Source: G965276675 sp965276675
GTDB taxonomy: Bacteria > Acidobacteriota > Terriglobia > Terriglobales > Acidobacteriaceae
Length of the DNA stretch: 64,000 nt
Reading direction: 5' to 3'
Assembly (NCBI GenBank): GCA_965276675.1
Contig: OZ255624.1
Coordinates: forward strand, 682,001 to 746,000
The notes beneath the pieces are model-generated. The model searched no databases and had not been told where the DNA came from. It was given only the letters and a program-made list of their open reading frames with translations. Positions 35,461-44,999 of the stretch are shown piece after piece (position 1 is the first letter of the stretch; each line of letters opens with the position of its first letter). Made by a program: the position numbers and the translations under genes.

Positions 35461-36320
35461 TGAGGCGAGTTGCCCCCATAGGGCTCTACGGAGAGTAGAT
35501 TACTCAGGATGTTGCGCTCGCCGTCGCTATATTGAGTGCGAAACTCGGATGAATTGAGCGTGGACTGCCGCTGCTCCGGTGGCATGTCGCGCAGTTCACG
35601 AAAGGCCCGTCGTACCTGCTGGTTCCGGTCGGGTGGTAGCTGCCCAAGCTGCTGCGCGGCGCCGCGGACTTCCTGGCGTTTCTCCGGACTGAGCCGCTCC
35701 ATGTTTTCGATGCGGTTGAGGGTGCGTTGCCGCCGTTCGGGTGGCATGGAGTTGAGCTGCTGCAACCGGTTAAGCAGATGCTGCTGCTGACCTTGCGGGA
35801 GACGACTGAAGCCGGGCTCCCGTTCGAGTGACTTCTCCTGATCCTGAAACGACTCGCCGCTATGGTTCCTGAGCCAGGAGCCCAGGTGTTGCCCGTTTCC
35901 GTGTTGCCCATTTCCACGGTCCGCCCTTGGCGGGGGCGCGGGATACTGGTTGCGGGGATTCGCTGCGCCTGGGCTCATGCCGTTGTTGTCACGGGGAGGC
36001 TGTGCGGTGATGAGCGGCCGGGTCTGTGCGGGAGGAGCGGACGGATGCGCGTACGAGGCTGGCTGTGTCCCATTGCCGTGGTTTCGAAACGAGTTGCGGG
36101 GTTGCGATTGCGACTGCCGCGCACCGCCACCTCCGTGGTTAGAGTGTTGGGGTCCCAAATAGGAGACAGCGTGAGAGGGGGTCGCCGCGGCCGCGCCGGC
36201 CGTCAGGACTGCAGCGAGGGCTGCTCTCCTCATCAGCCGGGGAGCGGGACGGGCAAAGGAAAGTGCAGCCACCGTGGCTGTTCTCTCCTCCTTCTCAGCC
36301 GCGCGCTCTCTTCCCGACAT
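35454..36320 (-). CDS. DUF3106 domain protein
   Basis: A 288-residue exported protein. A hydrophobic stretch (LMRRAALAAVLTAGAAAATP, about 29-48) acts as signal or anchor, followed by a disordered Pro/Asn/Gln/His-rich region (50-150) and a C-terminal DUF3106 helical repeat (about 155-275: SMPPERRQRTLNRIENMERL, QLPPDRNQQVRRAFRELRDM). Such Pro-Pro-Glu-Arg repeats are typical. The start at 36320 has an AAAAGG site; an internal ATG at 36233 is the alternative. In Acidobacteria this gene follows an ECF sigma and its anti-sigma factor, as here, so it is probably in their regulon. The function is unknown. Confidence 0.82.
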   Translation of the reverse strand: MSGRERAAEKEERTATVAALSFARPAPRLMRRAALAAVLTAGAAAATPSHAVSYLGPQHSNHGGGGARQSQSQPRNSFRNHGNGTQPASYAHPSAPPAQTRPLITAQPPRDNNGMSPGAANPRNQYPAPPPRADRGNGQHGNGQHLGSWLRNHSGESFQDQEKSLEREPGFSRLPQGQQQHLLNRLQQLNSMPPERRQRTLNRIENMERLSPEKRQEVRGAAQQLGQLPPDRNQQVRRAFRELRDMPPEQRQSTLNSSEFRTQYSDGERNILSNLLSVEPYGGNSPQR

Positions 36321-36487
36321 GGTGAAGCCTTTTCCCTGACCCCATCTGGGCGTGTATGTACTGCATGCGGACGTGCGCCTCTTATGCTGTTCTCGGGCGT
36401 TGTTCGCGAGAACAGCCGTCCGCGAAAGTCCATCGGGTCCACTTTACCGCGATTCCCACCTTTGCGAGATTGCAATGCGAAGCGCGC

Positions 36488-36991
36488 TCAGTTCGCTGAG
36501 CTTGAGCTCCCATTGTCCTCATCGCTGTCCAGCGCACTGAGCTGCTGAAATACCTGCGCATTGCCATCCAGGGATTGGAGATCCCGCACGGTTGCCGACT
36601 CCTGAATGTGCGAGCTGCTCGCGTTGTGCTCCAGCCAGAATGTGCTGCCGCCGCCAACCGCCAGAACCACTGCGAGGGCGCCTGCTGCGATCGGACGCAG
36701 GTGGGCGTTGCCAAAGAGCAGGCGGGTGCGTAGCCGTTCCAGGAAGCCGGCGGGTGCTGCCTCCCTTTCGGCGCGCAGCCGCGCCCGGAGCTTCCCATCA
36801 AAGAACGGCGACGGCTCCGGTGCCTTCCAGGCATCCAGAGCATGCATGGTGGCTCGCAACCCGGCCAGCTCCGTCCGGCAGGCCGGGCAGGCTGCAAGGT
36901 GTTCCTTGGCTTCTGCTTCCACGGTTGCCGGGTCCAGTTTGTCCGCGAGGAGCAGGTCCGCGAGCTTTGATTCCATCTGCCGGCAGTTCAT
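36488..36991 (-). CDS. Zinc-finger anti-sigma factor
   Basis: A 167-residue membrane-anchored anti-sigma factor. The N-terminal ZAS/zf-HC2 domain is complete: Cys3, then His31-x3-Cys35-x2-Cys38 (EHLAACPACRTEL). One transmembrane helix follows (about 102-122, PIAAGALAVVLAVGGGSTFW), leaving a short acidic periplasmic tail. I use ATG 36991, preceded by GGAGGAA; a longer frame from 37036 overlaps the sigma stop but has no ribosome site. It binds the sigma factor encoded immediately upstream and should release it on an envelope signal. Confidence 0.88.
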   Translation of the reverse strand: MNCRQMESKLADLLLADKLDPATVEAEAKEHLAACPACRTELAGLRATMHALDAWKAPEPSPFFDGKLRARLRAEREAAPAGFLERLRTRLLFGNAHLRPIAAGALAVVLAVGGGSTFWLEHNASSSHIQESATVRDLQSLDGNAQVFQQLSALDSDEDNGSSSSAN

Positions 36992-37035
36992 GTGTTCCTC
37001 CAATCCTTTCCGATGCTGCGCATTCGCTGTGCGCA

Positions 37036-37911
37036 TTAAATAAAGTCCTTTAGCCGCTCACGCAGGGTCTGGTAGGCGCGAAAGAGCAGCGATTTGGTCG
37101 CCGACTCGCTCAATTTGAGCACGGCGCCGATTTGCTTGTAATCCATATCCTGATATTTGTGCATGAGCACAGCTACCCGCTGCCGCTCCGGGAGCGCCAT
37201 CACGTGCTGACGGATGGCGGCGAGTCGTTCGTCCCGCACCATCTCGAACTCGATGGTCGGCGTCAGGTCGGCGACGTCCGGGGTGGTACCGGTCTCCGGG
37301 TCGGGCTGGTCCAGGTAGATGTTCTGCGCCGTCCGCTCGTGTCGAGTATCGCGGGCGTGGTTGACGCCCAGGTTGGTGGCAATGCGGTAGAGCCAGGTGC
37401 TGAACTTGGCCTCTGCCCGATAGCTGGACCGTGACCGGTAGACGCGAAGGAAGACCTCTTGCGCCAGCTCTTCGGCGACCGCCTGGTTGTGCACCATGCG
37501 GAACATGAAGTGCAGGATGGGGCGGCGGTACTTCTCGATCAGGTACGTGTAGCAGGCATCATCGCCGGCGCTGACCCGTAGCATGACCTCGGCGTCAGAG
37601 AGCGCGCTCAGGTCATCGCTGTCGCGTGCCGGGCCATTTACGAAGGCAGCGTCGTTGTGACGGCCCTGCCGTGTCTGCTCAAATCCTGTGCGATCGAGGG
37701 CGACGGTAGCCATATTGTCTTCAACCCGGGAGTCGGCGAAGTGTTGCGGGTCGTCGGGGGCTGTTGTGTCGTCGGAATCTCCCGGGATTTCTTCGGAGGC
37801 GATCTCTCCGGGAACGTCATCCGGGTCGAGCTCAGGCTCGCCTTCCGCGTGCGAGGACTGGGGGCGTGCTCCGGGACGGGACGCCGGGCGGGCTGGATCG
37901 AAGAATGGCAT
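37036..37911 (-). CDS. ECF RNA polymerase sigma factor
   Basis: A 291-residue sigma-70 of the ECF class. An unusual acidic, disordered N-terminal extension of about 120 residues precedes the core. Region 2 (about 130-190: YLIEKYRRPILHFMFRM, AEELAQEVFLRVYRS) and region 4 (about 230-285: LPERQRVAVLMHKYQDMDYK, LKLSESATKSLLFRAY) are typical. The start is taken at ATG 37911; ATG codons further in (MATVALDR) are possible. It overlaps or touches the anti-sigma gene, and DUF3106 follows, so the three form an operon. The tRNA-Val gene lies 146 bases upstream in the opposite direction. Confidence 0.9.
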   Translation of the reverse strand: MPFFDPARPASRPGARPQSSHAEGEPELDPDDVPGEIASEEIPGDSDDTTAPDDPQHFADSRVEDNMATVALDRTGFEQTRQGRHNDAAFVNGPARDSDDLSALSDAEVMLRVSAGDDACYTYLIEKYRRPILHFMFRMVHNQAVAEELAQEVFLRVYRSRSSYRAEAKFSTWLYRIATNLGVNHARDTRHERTAQNIYLDQPDPETGTTPDVADLTPTIEFEMVRDERLAAIRQHVMALPERQRVAVLMHKYQDMDYKQIGAVLKLSESATKSLLFRAYQTLRERLKDFI

Positions 37912-38057
37912 CCGTGAGTGGACTGATTGTAACGTTGCGAGTCGAGGATGGGCAGAGACCCCAGGAAGGCGCTCGGGTACAAAAGGGGCAGGGCAGCCGG
38001 TCCGTTGGCGCCCAGGGCGGGCGATGGTACAGTAAGAGCATCCGCCAGCCACGGCGC

Positions 38058-38132
38058 GGGCGCTTAACTCAGCGGTAGAGTGCCACCTTCACACGGTGGA
38101 AGTCGTAGGTTCAAATCCTGCAGCGCCCACCA
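38058..38132 (+). tRNA. tRNA-Val (anticodon CAC), CCA encoded
   Basis: A complete cloverleaf can be folded. The acceptor arms GGGCGCT (38058-38064) and AGCGCCC (38122-38128) pair fully, with discriminator A and encoded CCA. The anticodon stem CCACC/GGTGG holds the loop TTCACAC, giving anticodon CAC, which reads the valine codon GUG. The T arm is GTAGG-TTCAAAT-CCTGC. Its last 30 bases recur at 50676-50705, which marks it as the integration site of the following island. Confidence 0.95.
38103..38132 (+). repeat. attL: direct repeat in the 3' end of tRNA-Val
   Basis: The 30 bases from the T arm to the CCA are repeated at 50676-50705 with one difference (T at 38119, A at 50692). This is the usual mark of tyrosine-recombinase integration into a tRNA 3' end. 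Short repeats of GGGCACAAA near 38164-38190 could be integrase arm sites. Confidence 0.85.
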
Positions 38133-38221
38133 TAGAATCAATAACTTATGCCCCTCCTTCTAGAAAAGGGCACAAATGCACAGAGAGGGCACAAAACCCA
38201 AATCTGTGTGGCCATCTACTC

Positions 38222-38460
38222 TCATGCCACTACCTCAGTGCGCTGTCGCGAGAAGAGGGCATCCACAACTTTACTCTGCGCCTCCCGCTTTCTCTCCATG
38301 CGGGGATGTGTGTAGATCTCCATCGTGGTCGAGAGCTTGGAGTCCGCATCAGCTCTTGCACCACCTTGACATCGTTGCCCTATTCCAACAACAGCGTACT
38401 GTACGTGTGTCGGAAGGTATGCCAGCCGATAGTCTTGGCAACAAGACATGACGCAGTTCG
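38222..38460 (-). pseudogene. Tyrosine recombinase (integrase), C-terminal remnant
   Basis: The minus strand carries the catalytic end of a phage-type integrase. One frame reads KTIGWHTFRHTYSTLLLE (the HxxR box II), meets a TAG, continues GNDVKVVQELMR, and then shifts frame to ADSKLSTTMEIYTHPRMERK, which carries the nucleophilic Tyr in MEIYTH. The gene has lost its N-terminal two-thirds, which abut the ISNCY relic. It reads toward the tRNA-Val, as expected for the integrase of this island. With an internal stop, a frameshift and no N-terminus it cannot act. Confidence 0.85.
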
Positions 38461-39105
38461 GACGTGCCCTGGCAGAGCTAACATCGAGATCCTGTGCGCA
38501 AACTCCAGCCAGGCCAAGGGTCGCGTCGAGCGAGCCAACCGCATCCTGCAGGACCGGCTGGTGAAGGAACTTCGCATGGTTGGGATCTGCGACATCGAGG
38601 TCGGCAACGCCTTCCGGAGTTCCTCCAGCGCTTCAACGAACGCTTCGCCGTGCTTGCAGTAAGCCCGAGAACCTGCACCGCCCGCTCAACCTGCCTGCTT
38701 CGCGGCTGACCGATATCCTGTGCCACCGCGAACAGCGCTATGTCGGCCAGCAACTTACGCTGGTATAGGACCGTAAGCAGATCATCCTGGACCGCAGTGA
38801 GCTGTCGGAGAAGCTGGCAGATCAGTACGTCGAACTCTATGACTTCGCAGACCGACCGCTGGAAGTGCGTTGGAAGGGTGTCTCGCTTCCCTATCGTGTC
38901 TTCAGCAAGGACCAGCGGGTCAGCCACATCGCCCGTCGTCGAGAATATGCGGCTCGGCCATGCGTTGGCGATGGTCAAGGCACAACAGGACCTCAAGCGC
39001 GTCACGAAGGTTATGAACAACAGCGAGAAAACCGGCTACAAGAAGAGTCCTCAGCGAGCCTATGAACCAGACTTCGAAAAAACCGCGGTGGAAATGACGG
39101 TCTGA
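38447..39105 (+). mobile_element. ISNCY-type transposase remnant
   Basis: Across three frames the plus strand keeps the C-terminal half of an ISNCY (IS1202-like) transposase: TQFGRALAEL, then ILCANSSQAKGRVERANR, LQDRLVKELRMVGICDIEVG, FLQRFNERFAVL, NLHRPLNLPASRLTDILC, HREQRYVGQQLTLV and VRWKGVSLPYRVFSKDQRVS. At least three frameshifts and one stop interrupt it, and the N-terminal DDE part is absent. It seems to have inserted into or replaced the 5' part of the integrase gene. Motifs TGACATTTCC and GACATTCC near 39210-39250 may be its terminal repeats. Confidence 0.8.
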
Positions 39106-39528
39106 TGGAAAGCGTGGAACGATGAAACCGTTCCCCTCTTCCCACAGACCTTGGAAATCGCCAGAGAGCGGCGATTTCACACATTCCCACCGCACGACTG
39201 CTACGACTTATACTGACATTTCCATCCGGCGTGCATAGAGACATTCCTATCGGGCGCCAACAAAAAAATGCGCGAGCTTGCGGCGGACGACCCTGCGTTT
39301 TCGTGCTAGCGGACGCGGAGAGCGGTCCGGGCAAGTCAATCTGCGCTACGGCAACGAGCCGAGGCGCTCTTCTATACCCACATCCCCGACCAGTACACCC
39401 TTCTATACCCCCTCCCGCGCATTTGTCTGGTATCGCGGTGTACGGCAGACATTCACGGCGAACAAAAGCGCGCGAAAACCAATATCCTCAAAGTCGTTCA
39501 ACGGGGGAAGACAAAGGAGGGTAAAACC
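39106..39528. other. Island segment with no recognised gene
   Basis: About 420 bases between the ISNCY relic and the GH36 stop. The ORF fragments on both strands have no family motif. It may include the end of the IS element; I cannot place its border. Confidence 0.45.
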
Positions 39529-41703
39529 TTATTCGGGGCTGGTTACGGCAACATCGGCGAGTTGGTACCTTATCAACAGACTACCTGGCTGTGTGCTTAT
39601 CTCAATGTGCAGGTGCTTCAACTGTTCGCCCGTCATCGTCTGTTTCTCCATCAGCTGATAGCTCTCCGAGAAGGTCACATTGTACAGCGCAGCCGGATCG
39701 AGACCATGTAAGGATGCTTCAAAAGTAGATTGATCGCTTAGCTGGCGCCGGAAAAAGACTGCAAATCCCGCCTTCAAATCCGGCCGGTAGAACTGCCATC
39801 CGGCCCAAGTTTTCTTGTCAAGGTTAATTTGTGTGAGCGGATAGTAATCTCCCGACCAGTAAGGGCGCAGAGACTTAAGTTCAGCTATTCCCTGCCGGAC
39901 TTGATCGAGCGGCACATACGGTGCGCGCAGATCTAAACCAGTACCCATTCCGTTGGTAGCGCCGCTCCGAAATGTATAGGGATCGAATCCGTTTATACCT
40001 CCCATTCCTAAGGGAACCCAGAGACTAAGTTCCTCGGTCTGCACCTGCGTGGCCTCTGGATGCGGAATGCCACCGCATTCCGTTTCACTGCGTGTAAGCG
40101 ATCCCACGCTGCGGCTCATAACTTCAATATCTGGTCCGGTTACCCGCCAGTTGGCGTTATCAATCATTAATTTCGGATGTTGACGAAGCAAGTCATCCCA
40201 AAATTGGTATAGCCCTTCGATCCAGTGAATCTCGCTAGCACCTTGCCGGTCAGGAGTATCCGCGGTCTGCCAGAACGGCAAAGGGCAGATGTTGCTATCT
40301 TGGCGATAGACATCCACACCCCACTCACCGATTCTTCCGGAAATAGTCTGCGTCATCCATCGCAGTGCGGCGGGGTCGCCAAAGTTGAACAAGCCGCCCA
40401 GTTTTCCTTCTCCAGCGCGATGCAAAACCCAATCCGGATATCGCGTTGCAATGGTGCTGCCCGGGCCAACGCGTCCTGGTTCAAACCAGAGGAGGAACTT
40501 CAGCCCTTTTTCGTGAGCTGCGTCACTCAGCAGCCTCAATCCATGGGGGTATTTTTCCGGATCAGCGGTCCAGCTTCCCACGCCGAACGGCCATGTTCCA
40601 GGGAACCATCCTGCATCCAGCCAATACAGTTCCATACCGACTGGGGGAATGCCACGGATGAAGTCGAGCTGATTTTTCTCGTTGACCCAGTTGAGAGCGT
40701 CGTTGGCGGAATTCGCTAGGCTCTGCTCCTCGCCCGGCTTTAACTGAGAAACAACCTCAAGCGGGTTCTTGCCCGTTTTCTTCGCAAGAAGCTCGTACTC
40801 GTATGTGAAGCCATCTGAGTTCGCAACTGGCGGAACAACGATTTGCCCGTCAATCCGGGGCACATAATGATCAAACAACAGCCTCCTGAACTGATTGTGT
40901 CCAGCCAGGCGGTCATTACCGTGCCACTGCAGCAGCAGGATGCGAAGTGTCCGAATACTTTCGCCGGGGTGGAGTTTCAGGTGGGTCGTCTGCTGTCCGG
41001 CTCGTAGCCGCACCGTACGCCCGCTCTGCCCATTCACTTGAACGGCCCACTGGCCGCTCCAGCCTACCGCTCCGATTACTCCGCCGCCATGCCATTCGAG
41101 ATTGAAGAAGGGGAGTTGTCCACCAACTTGGTCTACGCCATTCATATCGTAGTGAGCCAGATTCAGCGCGGTGCCTTCTGCTACCTCCTTGTCGATTGGA
41201 AGGTAATCTTCCACCCCGCCTAAACTACCACGCGCGTAATGCAGAACGACCTTGCTTGGCGCGGCCACATCCAGCCCCAGATCAAGCGGCAAAATATTCT
41301 CGAATATTTTACTGTCACTGGTGCCTGTATTGCGCAAGTACAGTATGCATTCAACGGCGGGCGAACCTGCAAATCTGGTCATCTCCGTCGATACTTCCAC
41401 TTTCGCTTCCTGGTCGCGATAAGTGGTTACTTCTATTTCTCTTCCGTCATTTGTACTTTGAGTGTGCTTCGTCTTCTTCCATTGAGGAAGAATGCCTTGA
41501 GACCGCTTTCCGTCGTATAAAAAGGAAAATGCCTCTCCATTCGCTATTTTATCGATGACCGAAGTATGTGCAGGTTCTGAATCGGCGCGACCGCTATTCC
41601 CGACGACAGCGTACTCCGCCCTTGCCTGCCCGCCCCCACACACGAAGAATATCGCCACGATAACTAACCAGGTCCGCATAGCGCCTCTCTTACTAACCAT
41701 CAC
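39529..41703 (-). CDS. Secreted GH36-like alpha-galactosidase
   Basis: A 724-residue enzyme with a signal peptide (RTWLVIVAIFFVCGGGQARA), an N-terminal beta-supersandwich (about 30-290) and a TIM barrel (about 300-610). GH36 blocks are seen: YWLDAGWFPGTWPFGVGSW, LKFLLWFEPGRVGPGS, and VDVYRQDSNICP, where the Asp fits the nucleophile position. The acid/base segment (MIDNANWRVTGPDIEVMSRS) differs from the usual CxSGGxR pattern, so substrate or even activity may differ. It would release terminal galactose or a related sugar in the periplasm. It is the last gene of the island's minus-strand operon, 75 bases after the beta-helix gene. Confidence 0.82.
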   Translation of the reverse strand: MMVSKRGAMRTWLVIVAIFFVCGGGQARAEYAVVGNSGRADSEPAHTSVIDKIANGEAFSFLYDGKRSQGILPQWKKTKHTQSTNDGREIEVTTYRDQEAKVEVSTEMTRFAGSPAVECILYLRNTGTSDSKIFENILPLDLGLDVAAPSKVVLHYARGSLGGVEDYLPIDKEVAEGTALNLAHYDMNGVDQVGGQLPFFNLEWHGGGVIGAVGWSGQWAVQVNGQSGRTVRLRAGQQTTHLKLHPGESIRTLRILLLQWHGNDRLAGHNQFRRLLFDHYVPRIDGQIVVPPVANSDGFTYEYELLAKKTGKNPLEVVSQLKPGEEQSLANSANDALNWVNEKNQLDFIRGIPPVGMELYWLDAGWFPGTWPFGVGSWTADPEKYPHGLRLLSDAAHEKGLKFLLWFEPGRVGPGSTIATRYPDWVLHRAGEGKLGGLFNFGDPAALRWMTQTISGRIGEWGVDVYRQDSNICPLPFWQTADTPDRQGASEIHWIEGLYQFWDDLLRQHPKLMIDNANWRVTGPDIEVMSRSVGSLTRSETECGGIPHPEATQVQTEELSLWVPLGMGGINGFDPYTFRSGATNGMGTGLDLRAPYVPLDQVRQGIAELKSLRPYWSGDYYPLTQINLDKKTWAGWQFYRPDLKAGFAVFFRRQLSDQSTFEASLHGLDPAALYNVTFSESYQLMEKQTMTGEQLKHLHIEISTQPGSLLIRYQLADVAVTSPE

Positions 41704-41778
41704 CTTAGTGAGAATGCCGACGTCTTCGACGAGGTAGACTCAACCGATCTGTCCAGGCCATTTCGGCGTGATACTTCG

Positions 41779-44088
41779 TCAACTTGTTCGCTGGTAGACG
41801 ACCCAGATCGCTTGGTGCGATTTGGCTGGCGTGAATGGTAGACCCCGGTTGAGCAATTCCTGGCTGCTCACGCTTGCCTTTTCCTTGTAAGTGGCAAAGC
41901 CGATGTCGGAGAGCGCCAGCGGAACGACATTCGACAGCATCACGGTCGACCCAGATCCCCAAACGTTTGTGCGTTCCAAACTACCGGCATAACCTGTCAT
42001 TGTGTAGGTTCCCTTGGCGTCCAGACCGCGCGGTTTGAGAGTGGCCAAATTTGCGCTGCCTTCCGGTCGGCGGATAATCTCTATGACACCCCGGCGCTTG
42101 TTCGGTAAGTCATACTGATAGGCAGCCCATCCACCCTCGGCAGCATCGGTAAGAGAGAAGTATTGACAGGGATTCTGTTCAACTTTCAGGATGGATCGCT
42201 GGTAAGCCGGCTCAAGCCCTGCATGCGCCTGTATGGCCTCAATGAATTCCTGGGGCGGCGTCCCATCCTTTTGGAAAAGATTATCTAGCCAAGTGTTTTT
42301 TTGCTCGGCATTTTCATAGTCGAAGATGATGGGACCAGCGGCGAGATTCTGGTAGAGAACGTTCTTCTCATAATGACAACCAGAATTGTTTCCATCCAGG
42401 TAAATGCCCGCACAGGGTGGGTGGTTCCCGAAGGGATGGTCAAGACGTCCGAAAGGATTGCCGTGGGTGTCATGGATCAGGTTGCCGCGGATAAGACAAC
42501 CGCGGTCCGCCTGGGCGAAGGTGACATACATCCCAGCTCCGTCGATAGTCACCTTCATCGCATTGTAAATGTGATTGTATTCAATCGAGTTATTCCGGGA
42601 GAAGGGTAGCTTGGGGTCCTGGCTGCCGGCGACACCTATGCCAAAATAGGCGGTGTCATGAATCAGGTTATGCGCCACGACTGCATCTTGAGATGGATAC
42701 AGCAATATTCCGCACGCGCCGTAGTAATCCTCGCCGCAGTGATGAACATAGTTATTTGCGATCCTATAGCCGGTATACTCGTTCTGCTCCGGAGGCGAGA
42801 CCGGTGCGTAAAAGCTGGCATAACCCGCGCCTATGCCTCCAGCTCCGAGATCGAATATCTCATTGCCCTCGATAACATTGTGCGCCGTGCCGTTTCGCAG
42901 GCAGAGTCCCATGGCTCCGGTATGGGCAATTCCTCCATTCGTGAAGCTGCAAGAATGAGCAAACTCATATTCGACCGCCGCTTCGATGAACCTATGGCCC
43001 GGGTTAGCCTCGGTGCCTGTGGCCACGTTACAGCAAAATAGCGGCGTATATCCCCACGGCGGCAGCGGCCAATCCACATACTCTACGTGGATGCCTTCGA
43101 AGTGAACATTGATGACCGGGCGCTCGCGAGTACCGATCACAGCCAGAATGGTCTTCTGTGCCAATGGCGCTACTACTTCATCCCGGGTCAGGTCTTCGCC
43201 TTCCCGTGGCCAGTAGGAAAGGACCCCGGTCTGCCGGTCGAGATACCATTCGCCAGGCTGGTCCAGCATCTCCAGCGCGTTTTCCAAGTAACAGGCTTTT
43301 CCCGCCGATGGGATGGTGAGCTCCCAGTCATAAATAAAGACCTTCGGGTTCCATCGGTGCGGAGGAGCCAGCGTAAACGTTTGGTCCTGTTCGTTGATAC
43401 TACCTATCCGTTTTCGTCCCTCTTCATTGTTGAAGATGTACACCAACTCAACGTCGGTAGGATTGTTGTACCCTTTGATCGGCCCCGTCACACTTATTGG
43501 GATAGGCGCATCTTCGGGCGGAAGAGATTCCTTCTTCGCGGTGGAAGTCTTGATGGTCCACCATGGAGTAGTGTCGTCCGCATTGGGAGTTCTGGCCCGG
43601 ACCGCCCGCCTGCCATTGATGAATAGCTGGCGGAAATACCATGATCCGTCTTTAACCCCGGGCACCCGGGTTGTCCAGATCGCGCTCGGGCCTTTCTTCC
43701 ACCCGACGATTCGGCGACCGCCGGTCAACACAACCTCCGCGCCTTGCCTGGCCGCATAGGTGATGGAGAATTGTTCCGTGCCCGAATCCTCCGCCCCGAA
43801 CGTCAACGTCTCGATTTGCTCATATGCACCGGCACCAATCAGAACATGGATGTTGTCGGTAAGTCCGGCGGACACCTTTTCCCGGACTGCCTGACGCGCT
43901 CTGCCAAGAGTAGCGAATGGCGCGCGGACCGTGCCAGGATTTGAATCCTTGCCAGTGGACGCGACATATATATCGGCGGCCGATTCATTTTCATTTGCCG
44001 CGCCGGTAGAGGCTCGCGCGCCCGGAACATAGAGCGAAGCTACCGACGCGCCAAATAACTCCATGAATTCTCTTCGTCCGATTCCCAT
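41779..44088 (-). CDS. Tat-exported right-handed beta-helix protein
   Basis: A 769-residue protein with a twin-arginine signal (MGIGRREFMELFGASVASLY). The N-terminal part (about 35-130: DSNPGTVRAPFATLGRARQA, VLTGGRRIVGWKK) is the start typical of beta-helix glycan-active enzymes such as GH141- and GH120-like proteins. Parallel beta-helix repeats follow (about 320-600), rich in NNYVHHCGEDYYG- and NLIHDTAYFGIG-like rungs. It should act on plant-type polysaccharide in the periplasm; I cannot assign a family firmly. It stands between the MBL gene and the GH36 gene in the same operon. Confidence 0.78.
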   Translation of the reverse strand: MGIGRREFMELFGASVASLYVPGARASTGAANENESAADIYVASTGKDSNPGTVRAPFATLGRARQAVREKVSAGLTDNIHVLIGAGAYEQIETLTFGAEDSGTEQFSITYAARQGAEVVLTGGRRIVGWKKGPSAIWTTRVPGVKDGSWYFRQLFINGRRAVRARTPNADDTTPWWTIKTSTAKKESLPPEDAPIPISVTGPIKGYNNPTDVELVYIFNNEEGRKRIGSINEQDQTFTLAPPHRWNPKVFIYDWELTIPSAGKACYLENALEMLDQPGEWYLDRQTGVLSYWPREGEDLTRDEVVAPLAQKTILAVIGTRERPVINVHFEGIHVEYVDWPLPPWGYTPLFCCNVATGTEANPGHRFIEAAVEYEFAHSCSFTNGGIAHTGAMGLCLRNGTAHNVIEGNEIFDLGAGGIGAGYASFYAPVSPPEQNEYTGYRIANNYVHHCGEDYYGACGILLYPSQDAVVAHNLIHDTAYFGIGVAGSQDPKLPFSRNNSIEYNHIYNAMKVTIDGAGMYVTFAQADRGCLIRGNLIHDTHGNPFGRLDHPFGNHPPCAGIYLDGNNSGCHYEKNVLYQNLAAGPIIFDYENAEQKNTWLDNLFQKDGTPPQEFIEAIQAHAGLEPAYQRSILKVEQNPCQYFSLTDAAEGGWAAYQYDLPNKRRGVIEIIRRPEGSANLATLKPRGLDAKGTYTMTGYAGSLERTNVWGSGSTVMLSNVVPLALSDIGFATYKEKASVSSQELLNRGLPFTPAKSHQAIWVVYQRTS

Positions 44089-44190
44089 AGGCTGCCTCTA
44101 TCGCAATGTCGGTCACAATCCGTCTTGTGCAGACCGGATTCGTGTCCCTCCACTTATGTGGAATTTCCGCTTTATACCCGAGACTTACTG

Positions 44191-44993
44191 CTAGGAGGAC
44201 GGTGCCTCGGGATAAGTGTAAACTTCGCCGTGTTTAAGTTCGCGGTATCTGTCGCCGATCCCGAGGACAATCAGGTTGGTTCGCAGCAATCGCGGAGGCA
44301 AACTATTGTCGGGAAACAGATCATAGTGACAAGGAATGACGACTTTGGCGTCGATGTCCTTGGCGAGCCTGGCGGCCTGGCCGGGGTCGAGATTGGCAAA
44401 CGGGTTGATGACCGTCACCAGTACGTCGGGCTTATGATGGGCTACACAAGAGGCCAGGACCTCATGATAGCGCGTGTCCCCGGTGAAGTAGAGAGTTGGA
44501 CCTTGCTCCACCTTGACGATGTATCCCATGTGCGTCATATCATCCGCGCCGAAAGGAATGGCGAAGGTGCCACACAGTGTAACGTCGCCGCAACTGTATT
44601 CCTTGTTGGGCCAGATCATGACGATCTCCGAATCGGGCACGCCTAGCTTGACGAGCTTCTCGCAAGTCTCCGGAGGAGCGACAAATGGTCCGCGTCCGCC
44701 GGCGACCCGATAAGGTAGGAGTGTCTGGGGATCGAGATGGTCTTCGTGACCGTGGGTCATCACGTATAAGTCCACGCCCATGAGATCGTCAGGAGCAAGC
44801 ACCGAAGGAATCATTCGATCCATGTCGATGCCGGCTGCGTCGCCAACGGCTTTGCAGGCATTGGTCAGGTAGGGGTCGATCGCAATCACTTTGCCCCCGG
44901 ACTCTTCAATATCCAGCCATTCTGTCCCAGCCACCAGAGCGCCACTCCTCCGGTCGCCACCGAGTGTTCAAAGATGTGTCTGCGAATGCTCAT
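44191..44993 (-). pseudogene. UlaG-like MBL-fold hydrolase with one frameshift
   Basis: A metallo-beta-lactamase-fold hydrolase close to L-ascorbate-6-phosphate lactonase-type proteins. Zinc residues are present: THGHEDHLD, TGDTRYHE and PCHYD. The long open frame (to 44934) starts abnormally with MAGTEWLDIEESGGK. Another frame begins at ATG 44993, nine bases past the SDR stop, and reads MSIRRHIFEHSVATGGVALW then WLGQNGWILKSPG, the true family N-terminus. The frames join at the C5 tract 44894-44898 (G5 on the coding strand); one more base restores 268 codons, since 803 bases is one short of a multiple of three. It is either a real frameshift or a sequencing error. Confidence 0.8.
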
Positions 44994-44999
44994 GCTCGG

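Noticed and set aside
36992..37036. Earlier anti-sigma start overlapping the sigma stop
   Set aside because: GGAGGAA stands directly before ATG 36991 and the zinc domain starts there; the earlier start has no ribosome site.
39231..39658. Small plus-strand frames left of the GH36 gene
   Set aside because: Partly antisense to the GH36 end; no motif in the remainder.
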